DNA of 57,318 bases, taken from positions 1 through 57,318 of the forward strand of contig NZ_RYFI01000004.1 in NCBI RefSeq assembly GCF_004103825.1, read 5' to 3'. Position 1 is the first letter of the stretch. Each line of letters begins with the position of its first letter. This document shows positions 1 through 8,142 of this stretch, in pieces. Below the pieces are notes generated by a model. The model had not been told where the DNA came from. It saw only the letters and a program-made list of their open reading frames with translations, and searched no databases. The position numbers were made by a program, and so were the translations under genes. Origin of the DNA: Hansschlegelia zhihuaiae (GTDB taxonomy: Bacteria > Pseudomonadota > Alphaproteobacteria > Rhizobiales > Methylopilaceae).

Positions 1-45
1 GCAAATATGGCGACACGCAGCGTAACTTGACCCAAAACACGGAAG

Positions 46-72
46 ATGCCCGGATCAAGTCCGGGCATGACG
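46..72. repeat. short palindromic repeat (family C)
   Basis: A near-perfect hairpin, ATGCCCGGATC-AAG-TCCGGGCATGA, lies just downstream of the sulP stop codon. The same core recurs at about 15525-15554 and 53655-53680. It is a dispersed element that could also terminate transcription leaving sulP. Confidence 0.7.
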
Positions 73-101
73 CCGAACGACGCGCCCCTCACCGCCTGCC
101 C

Positions 102-1925
102 TCACGTATAGGCGATCGCGTCCTCGGGCTTTTTCTGCCGCTTGTCGTCGGGGCGGTCGAAGCATTCGCGGAAGACCCGCGCAGGGCAGGTCCGGCAGAT
201 CTCGGGGTCGAGCTGCGGGACGATCTTCTCGATCGCGTGGCCTTTGGAGTCGATCACGTTGTCCGGTCCCAGCACGTCCAGGACGTGGAAGCGCTCGAGC
301 GTCTTCACGAGCGGCGGGAAGCGCGCGATGAGATAGAGGTCGCCGCCCGCCGCACGCCGCCGCTTCGCTTCGGAGATGAGGAGCTCCGCACCCGGCAGGT
401 CGACGTCGCCGGTGCCGCGCAGGATCACGCCGAGACGCTTCTGATGCGGCCGCGTCGTCCGCAGCCTGTCGAACTCGCGCTCGAGATAGTCGACCGAGCC
501 GAAATAAAGCGGTCCCTCGAGCCGCGCGAAGGCGAGCTGCGGGCATTCCGGCAGGCCGTAGACCTCGGAGTTGCGGAACGGCCGGTGCGCCTGGTTCTGG
601 TCCGGCGCGCCGATCGAGAGCGCGGGCTTGGCGGTCCGCGAAAGAAAGATCAGCAGCGAGACGATGACGCCGCCATAGACCGCGAATTCGAGATTGACGA
701 ACAGGCCCGCGCAGAAGGTGACGGCGGTGATGATCGTCTCGGTCCGGCTGGTCGCGAGGATGTGGCGGATCGCCCTCACGTCGATCAGCCGGTAGGCGAC
801 ATAGAGGATGACGCCCGCGACCGCCGGGATCGGCACCTCGCCGAACAGCGGGGCCACGACCAAGAGGATCGCGAGCAGGAAGCCCGAGGACAGGATCGCC
901 GACAGCGGCGTCGCGGCGCCGGCCTCGTAGTTCACGCCCGAGCGGGTGAAGGAGCCCGAGGCCGGGTAGCACTGGAACAGGCCGCCGACGACGTTGGACA
1001 CGCCCTGCGCCGCGATCTCGCGATTGGCGTCGAAATGGCGGCCCTGCTTCAGCCCGAAGGCGCGGCCGATCGAGATCGCCTCGACAAGCCCGAGCAGCGC
1101 GATTGCGAAGGCGCCCTCTGAGAGCTGGTGGAGATAGTCGAAGGAGAAGGGCGGCGGCGTCAGCGCCGGGGTGATCGAGGGCAGCGCGCCGACCATCTTG
1201 ACGCCGAGCGCCTCGGCGTCGATCGCGACGCCGATCAGGCTGCCGACGCCGAGCGCGATGATGAAGGCGGGAAGCTTCGGCGCGAAGATCTTGAACAGCA
1301 CGAGGGTCGCGAGCGTCGACGCGGCGATGCCGACCGCGGCGAAGTTGATCGCGTCGAACGAGGCCGCGAGCCTCGCGACCTGCTGGAAGATGCTGTGGCC
1401 CCGCTCGACCGCGACGCCGAGCGCGTCCTTGAGCTGGCTCACGGTGATCAGCAGCGCGGCCGCCGCCGTGAAGCCGATCATCACCGAATGTGAAATGAAA
1501 TTCACGAAGCGGCCGAGCCGGAGCGCGCCGAACGCGCATTGCAGCAGGCCAACATAGAGCGTCAGGAACATCGCCATGGCGACGAACTGAGCCGAGAACG
1601 GTTCGGCGAGCGGCGCCAGCGCGCTCGAGGTCAGCGCCGAGATCACCAGCGTCGGGCCCGACACCATGACCCAGGACGAGCCGAACAGGCCGGCGACGAT
1701 CGGGGTCACGATCGCGGTGTAGAAGCCGTATTGCGGCGGCAGGCCCGCGATCGCCGCGAAGGCGACCGCCTGCGGCAGCACAACGGTCGCGCTGGTCAGC
1801 CCCGCAAGGGCGTCGGCCTTCAGGGTGCGGGGCGTGACGGAAGACAGCCACACCGGCCGCACGGCCTGGCCGAGCTCCGACCAGAACCGGCCGATCGGCG
1901 CGGCGGGATGCGGCTGATCCGTCAC
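102..1925 (-). CDS. SulP family anion (sulfate) transporter with STAS domain
   Basis: A protein of 607 residues in the inner membrane. The first ~400 residues are a multi-helix SulP domain with the signature PPQYGFYTA near the first helices. The last ~150 residues form a cytoplasmic STAS domain and end in a Cys cluster, CRTCPARVFREC, seen in many bacterial SulP proteins. The GTG start at 1925 overlaps the stop of the DmsC-like gene (GTGA). The frame stays open far upstream, but that extension is arginine-rich shadow sequence. As the last gene of a probable sulfite-oxidation operon, it could move sulfate (export or uptake) or another anion such as a sulfonate. The direction of transport cannot be read from sequence. 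The family call is sure; the substrate is inferred from context. Confidence 0.9.
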   Translation of the reverse strand: MTDQPHPAAPIGRFWSELGQAVRPVWLSSVTPRTLKADALAGLTSATVVLPQAVAFAAIAGLPPQYGFYTAIVTPIVAGLFGSSWVMVSGPTLVISALTSSALAPLAEPFSAQFVAMAMFLTLYVGLLQCAFGALRLGRFVNFISHSVMIGFTAAAALLITVSQLKDALGVAVERGHSIFQQVARLAASFDAINFAAVGIAASTLATLVLFKIFAPKLPAFIIALGVGSLIGVAIDAEALGVKMVGALPSITPALTPPPFSFDYLHQLSEGAFAIALLGLVEAISIGRAFGLKQGRHFDANREIAAQGVSNVVGGLFQCYPASGSFTRSGVNYEAGAATPLSAILSSGFLLAILLVVAPLFGEVPIPAVAGVILYVAYRLIDVRAIRHILATSRTETIITAVTFCAGLFVNLEFAVYGGVIVSLLIFLSRTAKPALSIGAPDQNQAHRPFRNSEVYGLPECPQLAFARLEGPLYFGSVDYLEREFDRLRTTRPHQKRLGVILRGTGDVDLPGAELLISEAKRRRAAGGDLYLIARFPPLVKTLERFHVLDVLGPDNVIDSKGHAIEKIVPQLDPEICRTCPARVFRECFDRPDDKRQKKPEDAIAYT

Positions 1926-2866
1926 GCGGCCCTCGCGCCGTAGAACAGCGTCACGACATGGGTCGCCTCGGCGAAGAACAGCCAGCGCTCGACCAGCACG
2001 CCGGCGCCGGCGGAGATCACCGCGAGAACCGCGGCGAAGCCCGCGATCCAGCCTCCGGCGAGAAGCGCGATGAGCGTCAGCAGCAGCGGCGCGCCGAACA
2101 GCGCCGCGAGGCAGAGCCGGCGGAGCTTGGCGGCGTGCTTGCGCGCGATGGAGAAGCCCATCTCGCGCATCAGGTAGTTCTCTTCGGTGTGCGGCGCCTC
2201 GAACAGGCGCACCGTCCCGAAGCCCCCGAGGCCGGTCGCGCTTTCGGCCGTGCTCGCGCCCCTGCCCTCGATCGAGCGCCAGTAAGCGAGCTTGAGCGCA
2301 AGCGTGGCCGCCCCCACAACCAGGACGGCGATATCGACCGCGACGGTCTCGCGTCCGAACAGCCGCAGGATCGCGGCGAACAGCAGCGCGCCGGTGAACA
2401 GGCCGAGCGCGTAATAGTTCGGCACGGTGAAGCGGTTGCGCCACTGCCGCACGGTCTTCAGCGAGGCGTAGATCATCGCCGTGCAATAGGTCGTGGCGAG
2501 CGCGGCCGGGATCATGAGCAGGGCGGGCAGGATGGCGACGCCGCCGGGCCTCGGCCAGACGATCCAGGCGAGCGCCAGAAGGCCCGCCGGGACATAGGCC
2601 GCGATCGCCGCGACGCCCTCGCGAGAGAGCCAGGAGGTGCGCCACTGCGAGAGCGCGCGCCAGGCGCGCTCGGGACGGCCGAGATGCAGCGTGGACGAGC
2701 CGAGGCCCGCGCTCACCAGCGCAAGTCCGAACAGCAGAGTCGTCAGCGCGAGCGGCCGGTCGATCCAGTCTGGCGCGGCCAGCGAGCAGAGCGCGAACCA
2801 GAGCAGCAGGCCGTAGCCCGCGCCGGACGCGGTCGTGAACAGGATGACGGAAAAAGCGGGATGCAT
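1922..2866 (-). CDS. soeC: DmsC/SoeC-type membrane anchor subunit
   Basis: A 314-residue polytopic protein of the DmsC (NrfD-like) anchor family, with about eight hydrophobic helices and the motif STLHLGRPERAWRAL typical of DmsC. It would pass electrons between the Fe-S subunit and the quinone pool. I chose the ATG at 2866, giving MHPAFSVILF; a longer frame to 2932 would overlap the end of soeB. The gene lies 13 bp after soeB and overlaps sulP by 4 bp. Neighbouring sulfonate genes that release sulfite make SoeC (sulfite dehydrogenase, quinone) the best guess. Anchors of DMSO, thiosulfate or polysulfide reductases look alike, so the symbol is by context. Confidence 0.75.
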   Translation of the reverse strand: MHPAFSVILFTTASGAGYGLLLWFALCSLAAPDWIDRPLALTTLLFGLALVSAGLGSSTLHLGRPERAWRALSQWRTSWLSREGVAAIAAYVPAGLLALAWIVWPRPGGVAILPALLMIPAALATTYCTAMIYASLKTVRQWRNRFTVPNYYALGLFTGALLFAAILRLFGRETVAVDIAVLVVGAATLALKLAYWRSIEGRGASTAESATGLGGFGTVRLFEAPHTEENYLMREMGFSIARKHAAKLRRLCLAALFGAPLLLTLIALLAGGWIAGFAAVLAVISAGAGVLVERWLFFAEATHVVTLFYGARAA

Positions 2867-2879
2867 CGCGCGCGGGCCC

Positions 2880-3695
2880 TCAGCGAGACAGCACGCGGTC
2901 GGCCCAGCGCAGGAAGGCCGCGCCCTTGCCATCCGCCTTGGCCAAGGTCGGCTCCGCGCCGGTCTTCACCGCGATCTCGTCCTTGGCCGCGCGGCGCTCC
3001 GCGAGGTCGATCAGCGAGAACTCCTCGCTGGCCTTCGACCCGCAGGACGCGCCGGTCTTCTTCGGCCGGGGCGGCAGGTATTTGTTGACGGGCTTGTAGC
3101 CCATCTCGGGCATCAAATCGTAGCCGCCGCGCTCCGCGACGAGCTTCGACACCTTGGAGTTGGGATCGCCCAGGTCGCCGAAATGGCGCGCGCTCGCGGG
3201 ACAGGTCGCGACGCAGGCCGGCTGGCGGTCCTCCTCGGGGAGGTTCTCGTTGTAGATCTTGTCGACGCAGAGCGTGCATTTCTTCATCACGCCGTCGTCT
3301 TCGTCGAACTCGCGCGCGCCGTAGGGGCAGGCCCAGGAGCACAGCTTGCAGCCGATGCAGGTGTCGGCGTTGACCAGCACGATGCCGTCCTCGGCGCGCT
3401 TGTAGGAGGCGCCGGTCGGGCAGACGGTGACGCAGGCCGGCTCCTCGCAGTGCAGGCAGGAGCGCGGGAAATGCACGGTGCGCGACGCCTCGCCCTCGCC
3501 CGCCTCGTAGGTGTGGACGCGGTTGAACCAGACGCCGTCGGACTTCGCCTCGAAGTCGGAGAGCGGTCCGGAATGCCCGCTCGCGTTCCACTCCTTGCAG
3601 TTCACCGCGCAGGCGTGGCAGCCGACGCAGGTGTCGAGGTCGATGACGAGGCCGAGCTTCTTCTGCCCCGGAAAGGGCGCGGGCAGGCAGGTCAC
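2880..3695 (-). CDS. soeB: SoeB/DmsB-type iron-sulfur electron-transfer subunit
   Basis: A 271-residue ferredoxin-like protein. Four cysteine groups for four [4Fe-4S] clusters are visible: CVGCHACAVNC, CLHCEEPACVTVC, CIGCKLCSWAC and CTLC...CVATC. There is no signal peptide, so it should lie on the cytoplasmic side, as in SoeABC. The C-terminal ~90 residues extend beyond the Fe-S core. Its ATG overlaps the stop of the frame-restored soeA by 4 bp (ATGA), and soeC follows at 13 bp, so A-B-C are translationally coupled. The Fe-S subunit role is certain; sulfite as donor is an inference from the locus. Confidence 0.8.
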   Translation of the reverse strand: MTCLPAPFPGQKKLGLVIDLDTCVGCHACAVNCKEWNASGHSGPLSDFEAKSDGVWFNRVHTYEAGEGEASRTVHFPRSCLHCEEPACVTVCPTGASYKRAEDGIVLVNADTCIGCKLCSWACPYGAREFDEDDGVMKKCTLCVDKIYNENLPEEDRQPACVATCPASARHFGDLGDPNSKVSKLVAERGGYDLMPEMGYKPVNKYLPPRPKKTGASCGSKASEEFSLIDLAERRAAKDEIAVKTGAEPTLAKADGKGAAFLRWADRVLSR

Positions 3696-6600
3696 GAGGC
3701 GGCCCTCCGGCCGGCGCGCGGATCGGGGCGCCGGTCCCAGGGCTGCTTGCGGCCGCCGGCCTCGAAGCGCAGCACGTCGGGCCGGTCCGGCATGCCCGGC
3801 GGCCTCTCGAGCGGCGGGAAGCTCGGGTCGCAGGCCTGCTCGGTCTCGGCCGCCTTCTCGATCCGGACGCGCAGATCGTACCAGGCGGCCTGCCCGGTCA
3901 CCGGGTCGGAGTTCGAGTAGCGGTAGCCGTCCTTCTCGGGCGGCAGCAGCTCGGAGATGGTGTGGTTGAGCAGGAAGCCCTGTTCGCCCTCGGGCGCGTC
4001 CTTCGGCAGGTTCCAGGCGCCCTTGCGCTTGCCGATCGCGTTCCAGGTCCAGACCGTGTTGGGGTTGACGCCCTCCATCGTGCGCACCGGCACCTTGATG
4101 CGTGAATGGTGGCTCGTGACCCAGACGAAATCGCCGTCGACGAGGCCGTGCTTCTCGGCCGTCGCGCGGTTCATGTAGAGGAAGTTCTTCGAGAAGATCT
4201 GGCGAGCCAGGCGTTCTGCGAGTGCCAGGAATGGTACATCGCCATCGGTCGCTGGGTCAGCGCCGACAAAGGAAAATCGTCGAGCGCGATCTTCTGCTCC
4301 TCGAGCGGCTGGTACCAGATCGGCAGCGGGTCGAAATAGGTCCTGACCCGCTCGCGGTCGCGCTCCGGCGGCTGGATCGCGCCGTGGCCCTCGGCCGCCA
4401 GCCGGAACTTCTGCAACGGCTCGCAATAGAGCTGCAGGACGATCTGGTCGGCCTTGTCGATCATGCCGAGCTTCACGGCGTGGTCGAGATAGCCCTTGTT
4501 GGAGTGCTTGAAGTAGGCCTCGTCATGCGGCAGCTCGAGCCGCCAGAAGCTCTTATTGGCGATGTAGGCCTCGAGCTGGCCCTTGTTGGGCGCGCCCTTC
4601 CCGGGCGTCTGTCCGTCCTCGCCGCGGAAGCCGGCGAGCGGGCCGATGCCGGGCTTGCGCTGATGATTGACGATGTAGTCCGAATAGCCCCCCGGGAACT
4701 TGGGCGAGCCGTCCTCATTGGTGAAGCCCGGCAGGCCGAGCCGCGCGCCGAGGTCGATCATCACGTCCTGGAACGGCCTGACGTCTCGGTCGGGCTTCAG
4801 CACCGGGCGGCGGATGGCGTCCGCGGGCCCGTGCGCGCTGCCGATCGGCCGGTCGAGCAGAGAGATGCAGTCCCAGCGCTCGAGATAGGTCGTGTCCGGC
4901 AGCACGAGGTCGGCGTAGGAGACCATCTCGGAGGCATAGGCGTCCGAATAGATGATCTTCGGGATCTTGTAGGACCCGTCCGGATGCTTGTCGGTCAGCA
5001 TCTTCATGGTCCCCGCCGTGTTCATCGACGAGTTCCAGGCCATGTTGGCCATGTACATGAAGAGCACGTCGACGGGGTACGGGTCGCCCGCCCAGGCGTT
5101 GTGGATCGCCATGTGCATCAGCCCGTGGGCCGACAGCGGCGCCTCCCAGGAATAGGCCTTGTCGAGCCGCTTCGGCGTCCCGTCGGCCTCGACCAGGAGG
5201 TCCTCCGGACCCATGGTGAAGCCGAGCGGCATGCCGCTGAGCGGCGTGTTGGGCGCGGTCGTCTTGCCGCCCGGCGGCGGGCCGCCGGGGATCGGCTTCG
5301 GATACGGCGCCTTGTAGCGCCAGGAGCCCGGCGTATCGATCGCGCCGATCAGCATCTGCAGCACGTGGATCGCGCGGCAGGTGTGGAAGCCGTTCGAATG
5401 GGCCGAGATGCCCCGCATGCCGTGCATCGCCACGGGACGGCCGATCATCTTCTCATGCCGGCGGCCGGCCCAGTCGGTCCAGGGCTGGTCGAGCACGATC
5501 TCCTCCTGGAACGCCGCATGGGCGATCTCAGCCGCGATGCGGCGGATGCGCTCGGCCGTCAGCCCGCAACGCTCCGCGACCGCCTCGGGGGCGTATTGCT
5601 TGTCCAGATAGCGCTCGGCGAGCAGCTGGAAGGACGGGACCGCCTTGCGGCCATCGGCCAAGTCGAACGTCCCGACGACAGCGGGCGAGATGTCGGCGCG
5701 GCTCGACGCCGCGGCTGCGCCCTCGGTCTTGTCCCAAGCGAGCGGGACGCCGTTCGCGTCGCGCGCGAACAGGCCGTGGTCCGGCCCGCCGGGGTTCTGC
5801 ACCACGAGCCAGGTCGCATTGGTGTATCGGGCGAGGAAGTCGAAATCGATCGCGTCGGCTTCGAGCAGCGCGTGGATCAGCGCGAAGACGAACAGGCCGT
5901 CGGTTCCCGGCGTCAGCCCGACCCACTCGTCGGCGACGGCCGAATAGCCGGTCTTGACCGGGTTGACGGAGACGAATTTGGCGCCGTTCGCCTTGAGCTT
6001 CGACAGGCCGATCTTGATCGGGTTCGAGTCGTGGTCTTCCGCCACGCCGAACATCACGAAGTAGCGGGCGTGGTCCCAATCCGGCTCGCCGAACTCCCAG
6101 AAGGCGCCGCCCATCGAATAGAGCCCGGCGGCCGCCATGTTGACCGAGCAGAAGCCGCCATGGGCGGCGAAGTTCGGCGTGCCGAACTGCATCGCCCACC
6201 AGCCGGTGAGCGACTGGCTCTGGTCGCGGCCGGTGAAGAAGGCGAGCTTCTTCGGATCGGTCCGGCGGATCTCGCCGAGCCAGTCGGTCGCGAGGCGCAT
6301 CGCCTCGTCCCACTCGATCTCCTTGAACTCGCCGGAGCCGCGCTCGCCGGTCCGGAGCAGCGGCTTGCGGAGCTTCGCGGGCGAATATTGCTGCATGATG
6401 CCGGCGGAGCCCTTGCCGCACAGCACGCCCCGGTTCACCGGGTGGTCCCTGTTGCCCTCGATGTAGCGGATCTTGCCGTCCTTGAGATGGACTTTGATCC
6501 CGCAGCGGCAGGCGCACATGTAGCAGGTGGTGTACTTCACCTCGTCGCCGACCGTGGGCGAGGTCTCCACGACTTCGGGCGGGCCGGCGAGCGCCTCAAG

Positions 6601-6705
6601 GGGATCACGCCTCGCTCGAGCCGCCGGCCGCGCCGGCGCTTCGGTCAGCGCCATGCGGCGGAACAGGCGGCCCGCCTGACCAAGGGCGTCGGCGATCAGC
6701 GCCAT
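3692..6705 (-). CDS. soeA: SoeA-type molybdopterin oxidoreductase, with a one-base frameshift
   Basis: Catalytic subunit of the DMSO-reductase/CISM family. It has an N-terminal [4Fe-4S] ligand set, CYMCACRC followed by LCGKG, and no Tat signal, so it is predicted cytoplasmic like SoeA (sulfite to sulfate, electrons to quinone). The reading frame from ATG 6705 continues to MYHSWHSQNAWL, then breaks near 4205 and stops at 4171. The rest (QIFSKNFLYMNRATAEKHG through DPVTGQAAWYDLRVRI) continues in the neighbouring frame to 3692. One added base in CTCGCCAG would restore about 1004 residues, close to the usual SoeA size. It is either a sequencing or assembly error or a recent mutation. Thiosulfate or polysulfide reductase is the alternative. 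Xsc and a YeiE-like regulator nearby favour sulfite. Confidence 0.75.
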
Positions 6706-7167
6706 CGAGATAAGAACCCTTCCGGTCGGGGCCCGAAAGCGGGCCTGGAACGAGGGCTTAGATTACCGAGACGACCGCGTGTATTCTAACGCCAAAAATC
6801 GATCAGAACGTTCGGCGAAGCTCATTACAGTCATAAAAATACGTCTTTGCTGAGTATAATACTGATTATTCACATTCTATATGTGCAATGAAATTGAATG
6901 CGCGCGACATCCGCGGACAATGCGTTCGTTCAATATGTCTCCCGCCGCCGGTCGAGGGTCCGGCCAAGATCAATTTTGGGAAAGACACGAAACCTGAAGT
7001 GACGCCGGTCCGGGATCAGGCTGAAGACTTCGCCGCGAATTGATCGTCTGCGCAGAACGACCACCCTTGAACAATCGCCGGGAAAGAACGAATGTCACCT
7101 GCATGACGGGGACGATGGTCTCCGGCCCCGGCGCGGCCGCCGGTCTGGCGCTCTGCAGGCTTCCCCG
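6706..7167. other. divergent intergenic region between soeA and the LysR gene
   Basis: These 462 bp hold no credible gene; the reading frame at 6970-7245 on the minus strand is a shadow of the LysR start region. Positions about 6820-6900 are clearly AT-richer than the surroundings, as expected for promoters. I could not fix -35/-10 boxes with confidence. Confidence 0.6.
6871..6885. promoter_or_regulatory. candidate LysR-type operator
   Basis: CACAT-TCTAT-ATGTG is a 15-bp interrupted palindrome with perfect 5-bp arms. It lies in the AT-rich part of the soeA/lysR divergent region, 166 bp upstream of the soeA start. Spacing and symmetry suit a LysR-family site. That it binds the adjacent regulator is inference. 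Confidence 0.35.
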
Positions 7168-8064
7168 ATGACTCTCGAACAGCTCCGCATCTTCGTCGCC
7201 GTCGCGGAGCTCGAGCACGTCACCCGAGCCGCGGCCGAGCTGCATCTGACCCAGTCAGCGACCAGCGCCGCGGTCGCGGCGCTCGAGGCGCGCTACGCCA
7301 CCAGGCTGTTCGACCGCATCGGCCGCCGCATCGCGCTGACCGACGCCGGCCGCCAGTTCCTGCACGAGGCCCGGGCGGTGCTGGCGCGGGCCTCCGCGGC
7401 CGAGACGGTGCTGGCCGATCTCGCCGGCCTCAAGAAAGGCAGGCTGGCGCTCGGCGCGAGCCAGACCGTCGCGAGCTACTGGCTGCCCGCCTATATCCAC
7501 CGCTTCCAGGAACGCTTTCCCGGCGTCGCCGTCACGCTCACCATCGGCAACACCGAAGCCATCGCGGCGCTCGCGCATGACGGTGCGGTCGATCTCGGCG
7601 TGGTGGAGGGCGAGGTCGACGATCCTGCGCTGAGCGTGACGCCGGTGGCCGACGACGAGCTCGCTCTGGTCGTCGCGCCCGACCATCCCTGGGCCGCGGC
7701 CGGCATGATCGGCCCCGGTGGGCTCACGGCCACGCGTTGGGTGCTGCGGGAGCAGGGCTCCGGCACGCGCTCGATCCTCGAGGAGGCGGTCGCGGCCGCG
7801 GGGCTTTCGGTGGCCGACCTAGACGTCGCGCTGGAGCTCCCGTCGAACGAGGCGGTGCGCGCCGCCGTCGAGGCCGGCGCCGGGGCGAGCGTCATGTCGA
7901 AGCTCGTCGCCGCCGCTTCGCTGCGCGCGGGCTCGCTAGTCGCCGTGGAGCTGCCGCTACCGACCCGCCGCTTCCTCGCGCTCCGTCATGTCGAGCGCTA
8001 CGCCACCAAGGCGACCCAGACGATGCTGGCGTCGTTCAGCGAAGGCCACGTCGGCGCAGGCTGA
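7168..8064 (+). CDS. LysR-family regulator, YeiE-like
   Basis: A 298-residue LTTR. It has an N-terminal winged HTH (MTLEQLRIFVAVAELEHVTR, then LTQSATSAAVAALE) and a C-terminal effector domain. Segments such as WVLREQGSGTRSIL, LPSNEAVRAAVEAGAG and VELPLPTRR follow the order and wording of the YeiE subfamily. Members of that subfamily in enterobacteria have been reported to sense sulfite. It is divergent from the soeABC-sulP operon, the usual layout for an LTTR and its target. I infer a sulfite-responsive activator of sulfite oxidation. CbbR- or CysB-like roles are less likely from these motifs. Confidence 0.8.
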   Translation: MTLEQLRIFVAVAELEHVTRAAAELHLTQSATSAAVAALEARYATRLFDRIGRRIALTDAGRQFLHEARAVLARASAAETVLADLAGLKKGRLALGASQTVASYWLPAYIHRFQERFPGVAVTLTIGNTEAIAALAHDGAVDLGVVEGEVDDPALSVTPVADDELALVVAPDHPWAAAGMIGPGGLTATRWVLREQGSGTRSILEEAVAAAGLSVADLDVALELPSNEAVRAAVEAGAGASVMSKLVAAASLRAGSLVAVELPLPTRRFLALRHVERYATKATQTMLASFSEGHVGAG

Positions 8065-8142
8065 CCGGCAGTTTCGGCGACGTGCACGCCATGTCGCCCA
8101 GTCTGCGCATCGTGCGCCACGCGGCTCGACGTCACGCCGCGC

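Noticed and set aside
102-2645. An 847-residue SulP frame
   Set aside because: The upstream 240 residues are a shadow of the DmsC-like gene. GTG 1925 overlaps the previous stop and begins the real protein.
6970-7245. A 91-residue minus-strand gene before the LysR regulator
   Set aside because: It overlaps the LysR start antisense, has no RBS or family features, and lies in promoter sequence.
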